Made by a program: the position numbers and the translations under genes. This document shows positions 61,207-64,000 of a stretch of 64,000 bases of DNA, piece after piece. Every line of letters starts with the position of its first letter. Positions within the stretch are counted from its first letter, which is position 1. Origin of the DNA: JAFGMR01 sp964632755 (GTDB lineage Archaea > Halobacteriota > Methanosarcinia > Methanotrichales > Methanotrichaceae); assembly GCA_964632755.1 (NCBI GenBank), contig CAZWDT010000002.1:1-64000 (forward strand). The letters run 5' to 3'. Below the pieces are notes generated by a model. It made no database searches. It was not told where the DNA came from and saw nothing but the letters and a program-made list of their open reading frames with translations.

Positions 61207-62136
61207 TTAATAAAGCGGGTAGCCGATGATCAGCCTTGCTGCTGAGATGGTCCCTGTCCACACGCGAGCGGCGGAGGTGGTGAACTGATAACCCGGGCGC
61301 GAGGCGGTTATGGCGTAGGTGCCTGATGGCAGATCCATTCCATAGTAACCGAAGGCGTTGGTGGTCTGCGTGAAGCGGCCGCCCTCGCTGCCGCTCATTC
61401 TAACGGTCACATCGGGAATCCCTGCGCCGTTTGGGTCCACCACTCGACCGGTCAGGCCGTAGATGAGCGGATAAGAGCCGGGGTTCACCGATATGGATAG
61501 GTTGTTGCTGGCCAAGGCGCCGCATACGAAAGTGTAGAGATGAGATGTCATTATCTCGGCGTAGCCCCCTTTGATCCTATACCACCTGGGGGCGAGATAG
61601 CCCTGGAAGAGGACGTTTGTGCCGGTGTCATATAGGTTGAAGCTTCCATAGCGTCCTATCCTTGCCCAGAGGGTGTAGCCTTCGCCAAGGTTCACGCTGC
61701 CGGAGGTTACAAGGCTGCTTCCCATCTGCAGGTAAAGCTGATTGGGCTGGCGTTGGGCGCCTTCTATCGTCAGCCCTTCCTCGATCGGATCGGCCTTCTC
61801 GACGATCATGCCCGACGCGGAGGAGGGACCATAAGGATCCCAGGAGGGAATGTCCGCACTGACGCCCTCTCCGCCAGGTCCAAATGGATCCCACTCAGGC
61901 CTTCCGGCGGCGAATGGATTTAGGTAGTCGGGCACTAGCTGGTCATCGGTCGCTTGGGCAGGCGTACCCATCCAATCGTATTTGCTATCCGATATGCCCT
62001 GCACGGGCGCGGCAAACGATATGGCCAATGCCAAAACGATAGACATCGCCAGAATAACTCTCAAGAGCAAACCCCAAATGTCATCTCCTGTAATCGACTT
62101 AAATCTTTCGATCGGGTCTCTATCGTCGTCGACCAT
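61207..62136 (-). CDS. Exported protein with carboxypeptidase-regulatory-like (CNA-B-type) domain
   Basis: About 309 residues from ATG 62136 (in-frame ATGs at 62175 and 62244 are alternatives). A membrane segment (LLLRVILAMSIVLALAISFAA) serves as signal. The middle part is a jelly-roll-like domain with LYLQMGSSLVTSGSVNLGEGYTLWARIG. The C-terminus carries a carboxypeptidase-regulatory repeat: YGLTGRVVDPNGAGIPDVTV, GYYGMDLPSGTYAITASRPGYQF. Surface protein of unknown function. Confidence 0.75.
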   Translation of the reverse strand: MVDDDRDPIERFKSITGDDIWGLLLRVILAMSIVLALAISFAAPVQGISDSKYDWMGTPAQATDDQLVPDYLNPFAAGRPEWDPFGPGGEGVSADIPSWDPYGPSSASGMIVEKADPIEEGLTIEGAQRQPNQLYLQMGSSLVTSGSVNLGEGYTLWARIGRYGSFNLYDTGTNVLFQGYLAPRWYRIKGGYAEIMTSHLYTFVCGALASNNLSISVNPGSYPLIYGLTGRVVDPNGAGIPDVTVRMSGSEGGRFTQTTNAFGYYGMDLPSGTYAITASRPGYQFTTSAARVWTGTISAARLIIGYPLY

Positions 62137-62364
62137 TGTTCTATAACTACGGTACATACGATATATTCTATCCATACGAAAAGTACTTGTAATCCTTGGG
62201 CGAAGGGATATAAACTGGAGCCTAGCTCTTGATTGCAGGATCACAGCGCAAGATCGGCCGGATAGCCGAGTAGGGCGCTATTGTTATATCATACACCGAG
62301 AGAGAAGGGAATACAAGGCGGATTGATGGGCAATATATTAAGATTATGAGAGGTGGAGGAGATC

Positions 62365-64000
62365 ATGCATCATCATAAGGTGGGCGGAATCTGCTTGCTT
62401 TTGGCGACTTTGGCAGCAGCTCTGCAGATTGGGGGGTTGGCATATACCCCTAGCGATGAAGCCACCAAGGATTTCTTCGGCGATCCTTCGAGCGGCGAGG
62501 CCGACCAGGCCTTCAGCATCGCCGAGGACGACTTCTTCGATAACAGCGGCTATAGCGAGACAACGGAGAGCTCCAGCGCGATAGATGCTCCCAAGGCAGA
62601 TACACCAGTGGTGGAATCGAACTCTACAGAGGCCGGGGATAAGGCTTCTGATGTTGTATCCACTGCAGAGGCAGATATCCTCCCTGTGGCCGAGTCGGAT
62701 GAGTCCCTGGAAGCTTCTCAGGAATCGAATGCCACAAGCATCGCAGAAGGGGACGAATCGGCCAAGAGCGCTTCCGGGCAGGCGGATGCTTCCATCAATG
62801 CTGAGGTTTCCACACTCACCTTGAACGAGAGCGATCAGGGCAATGCCTCCTCCGCAGAAGCGATCATGGTGACATCTGCTAACGCCACGGACAATACCAC
62901 GGCGAACGCAGGATCCAATGAGACTGCTATCAATGAGACTGTCATCAACGAGACCGCTATAAACGCAACTTTGGCCAATGTCTCAGCCGAGAACATCACG
63001 TCGACTAATGCAACTCTGCCGATAAATGCGAGCGAGAACTTGACGTCCGAATCCGAAGTCAACGCCACGCTTCTGGAGAACGCAACCGAGGAGAACCAGA
63101 CTGCAATCGAGCCCGTGGCGGCATCGGCCTCTGCAGATGAGACCGCAGTCGATGAGGAGATCGATTTCTTCGACTTCGATACATATCCGACGGATAGGAT
63201 CTGGCGGGACGGGGTAAATGATATCCCCTATACATGGACGCCCATCTCCTTCTCCGGATTCTTCTACGACTTGGACGATAACGTCGGAACCGAGATGATG
63301 ACGATCGATCTCGACAAGTCCGGGCAGAACTACAGCCGCTCTGTCGACTCAGGGGCATTGATCTACAACAGCCGGATCCAGCAGATCAAGTACGCCTTCG
63401 AGGACTGGGGCAAGTACGAGGTACTGGGCTTCATGGCGGAGAAGTACTTCGCCGGCTACAAGGATAACGATGTCGTCGACGGCGACGTCTCCATGATCAA
63501 CGACAACCAGCTGCGGCGCGTCCTCATCGACGAGGATGAGGATAGGACGATCTCCACAGGTTCCGTCCTTGCCCTGGAGGAGGGCTATGAGCTGAGGATC
63601 AAGGAGATCGACCTGGATGGCAACAAGGTCTGGCTGGCGGTTGCCAGGGACGGAGACGAGGTGGCGGACAAGGTAATAACTCCCATATCCGACAACTTGA
63701 GGACATCCACATTCACATACGACGTGGACATCAGCGGAAAGGACGCTCCATTGATCATGGCCCACGTGAGAAATGTCTTCTCCGGGGCTGAGACGAGCCT
63801 TGTGACGCTCGACGGCCTCTTCCAGATCTCAGACACATACGACTCGGTGGAGGAGGCGGACAAGTACGGCGAGATGGAGGTCGTGTCCGTCTCGGACAAG
63901 GGGATCGAGATGGAGAACGAGGACTCCTTCACCCTCAGGAAGGGAAAGACGGTCAACATCATGGGCAATGTGGGTTTCCTCGTAGCAGACTCAGATACAT
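62365..64000 (+). CDS. S-layer family protein with sequon-rich linker (3' end beyond window)
   Basis: 545 codons to the window edge; incomplete. A signal peptide (MHHHKVGGICLLLATLAAALQIGGLA) is followed by an acidic Ser/Ala/Glu-rich linker. Residues 173-246 (DNA 62881-63102) contain 14 N-glycosylation sequons in 74 residues, for example NETAINETVINETAINATL. From about residue 275 the S-layer duplication domain of Methanosarcinales begins: WRDGVNDIPYTWTPISFSGFFYDLDDNVG, then RSVDSGALIYNSRIQQIKYAFEDWGKYEVLGFMAEKYFAGY and the later DLDGNKVWLAVARDG. A GGTGGAGGA site precedes ATG by five to ten bases. Probably the major cell-surface layer or a variant of it. Confidence 0.88.
   Translation, partial: MHHHKVGGICLLLATLAAALQIGGLAYTPSDEATKDFFGDPSSGEADQAFSIAEDDFFDNSGYSETTESSSAIDAPKADTPVVESNSTEAGDKASDVVSTAEADILPVAESDESLEASQESNATSIAEGDESAKSASGQADASINAEVSTLTLNESDQGNASSAEAIMVTSANATDNTTANAGSNETAINETVINETAINATLANVSAENITSTNATLPINASENLTSESEVNATLLENATEENQTAIEPVAASASADETAVDEEIDFFDFDTYPTDRIWRDGVNDIPYTWTPISFSGFFYDLDDNVGTEMMTIDLDKSGQNYSRSVDSGALIYNSRIQQIKYAFEDWGKYEVLGFMAEKYFAGYKDNDVVDGDVSMINDNQLRRVLIDEDEDRTISTGSVLALEEGYELRIKEIDLDGNKVWLAVARDGDEVADKVITPISDNLRTSTFTYDVDISGKDAPLIMAHVRNVFSGAETSLVTLDGLFQISDTYDSVEEADKYGEMEVVSVSDKGIEMENEDSFTLRKGKTVNIMGNVGFLVADSDT

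Noticed and set aside
1..64000. tRNA, rRNA, CRISPR array or intact insertion sequence
   Set aside because: Looked for cloverleaf-like segments, regularly spaced direct repeats and transposase motifs; none could be supported.

Overview
The window looks like a chromosome segment of an acetate-using methanogen of the Methanothrix (Methanosaeta) type. This is an inference from content, since no rRNA or tRNA gene is present. Supporting genes are mcrC (methyl-coenzyme M reductase activation), a CfbB/CbiA synthase used for coenzyme F430 or cobamide, a cupin-type phosphoglucose isomerase, archaeal phosphoglycerate mutase, a UbiA lipid prenyltransferase, archaeal split glutamate synthase, a Methanosarcinales-style S-layer protein and an acetate-like sodium:solute symporter. 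Promoters have archaeal TATA boxes, and many genes carry GGAGG or GGTGA ribosome binding sites.

Layout. 1-3 kb: a frame-damaged acylphosphatase-like gene, a truncated PIN toxin with its antitoxin, a Holliday-junction-resolvase-like endonuclease and cfbB. 3-6.7 kb: the first of three very large secreted proteins of an unrecognised family. 6.9-9.6 kb: DUF166, two-subunit fumarase and a DUF434 protein. 9.7-13.4 kb: small exported or membrane proteins (one interrupted by an in-frame TAG), phosphoglucose isomerase, UbiA and a NosD-like beta-helix protein. 13.5-18 kb: ACT regulator, homoserine dehydrogenase, DNA ligase and hisD in tight succession. 18-24.3 kb: YgjP-like metalloprotease, U32 protein, bactofilin-like membrane protein and the symporter with a 30-residue partner. 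24.3-27.4 kb: a minus-strand operon of GerW, DUF2953, a short GerW-like protein, methyltransferase, LemA and Dabb.

27.8-37.1 kb is a surface-glycan locus: an AT-rich N-acetyl sugar amidotransferase gene, GT2, DUF354, a deacetylase-like protein, FemAB-like and GNAT acyltransferases, a multi-pass membrane protein and a flippase. It is followed at 37.5-43.9 kb by two more members of the large secreted family, with a RelE toxin-antitoxin pair between them. 44.6-48.3 kb holds an exported protein, apgM, mcrC and an FKBP isomerase. 48.5-52.3 kb is an archaeal phage-shock (Psp) envelope-stress set: htpX, pspAB, pspAA and pspA.

52.6-60.6 kb is one nitrogen-assimilation block read on the minus strand: glnA, three split glutamate-synthase genes, then a formate-dehydrogenase-like catalytic subunit with two iron-sulfur proteins. 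A near-identical 35-bp promoter block lies before glnA and before the synthase. The right end has a 39-residue membrane peptide gene, an exported protein and the start of a sequon-rich S-layer protein.

Most notable items are the large secreted family beside the glycan locus and S-layer gene, the dehydrogenase-glutamate synthase gene set with its shared promoter element, the amber-interrupted two-helix membrane protein, and a roughly 165-bp intergenic repeat present three times. No CRISPR array, intact insertion sequence, rRNA or tRNA was seen.
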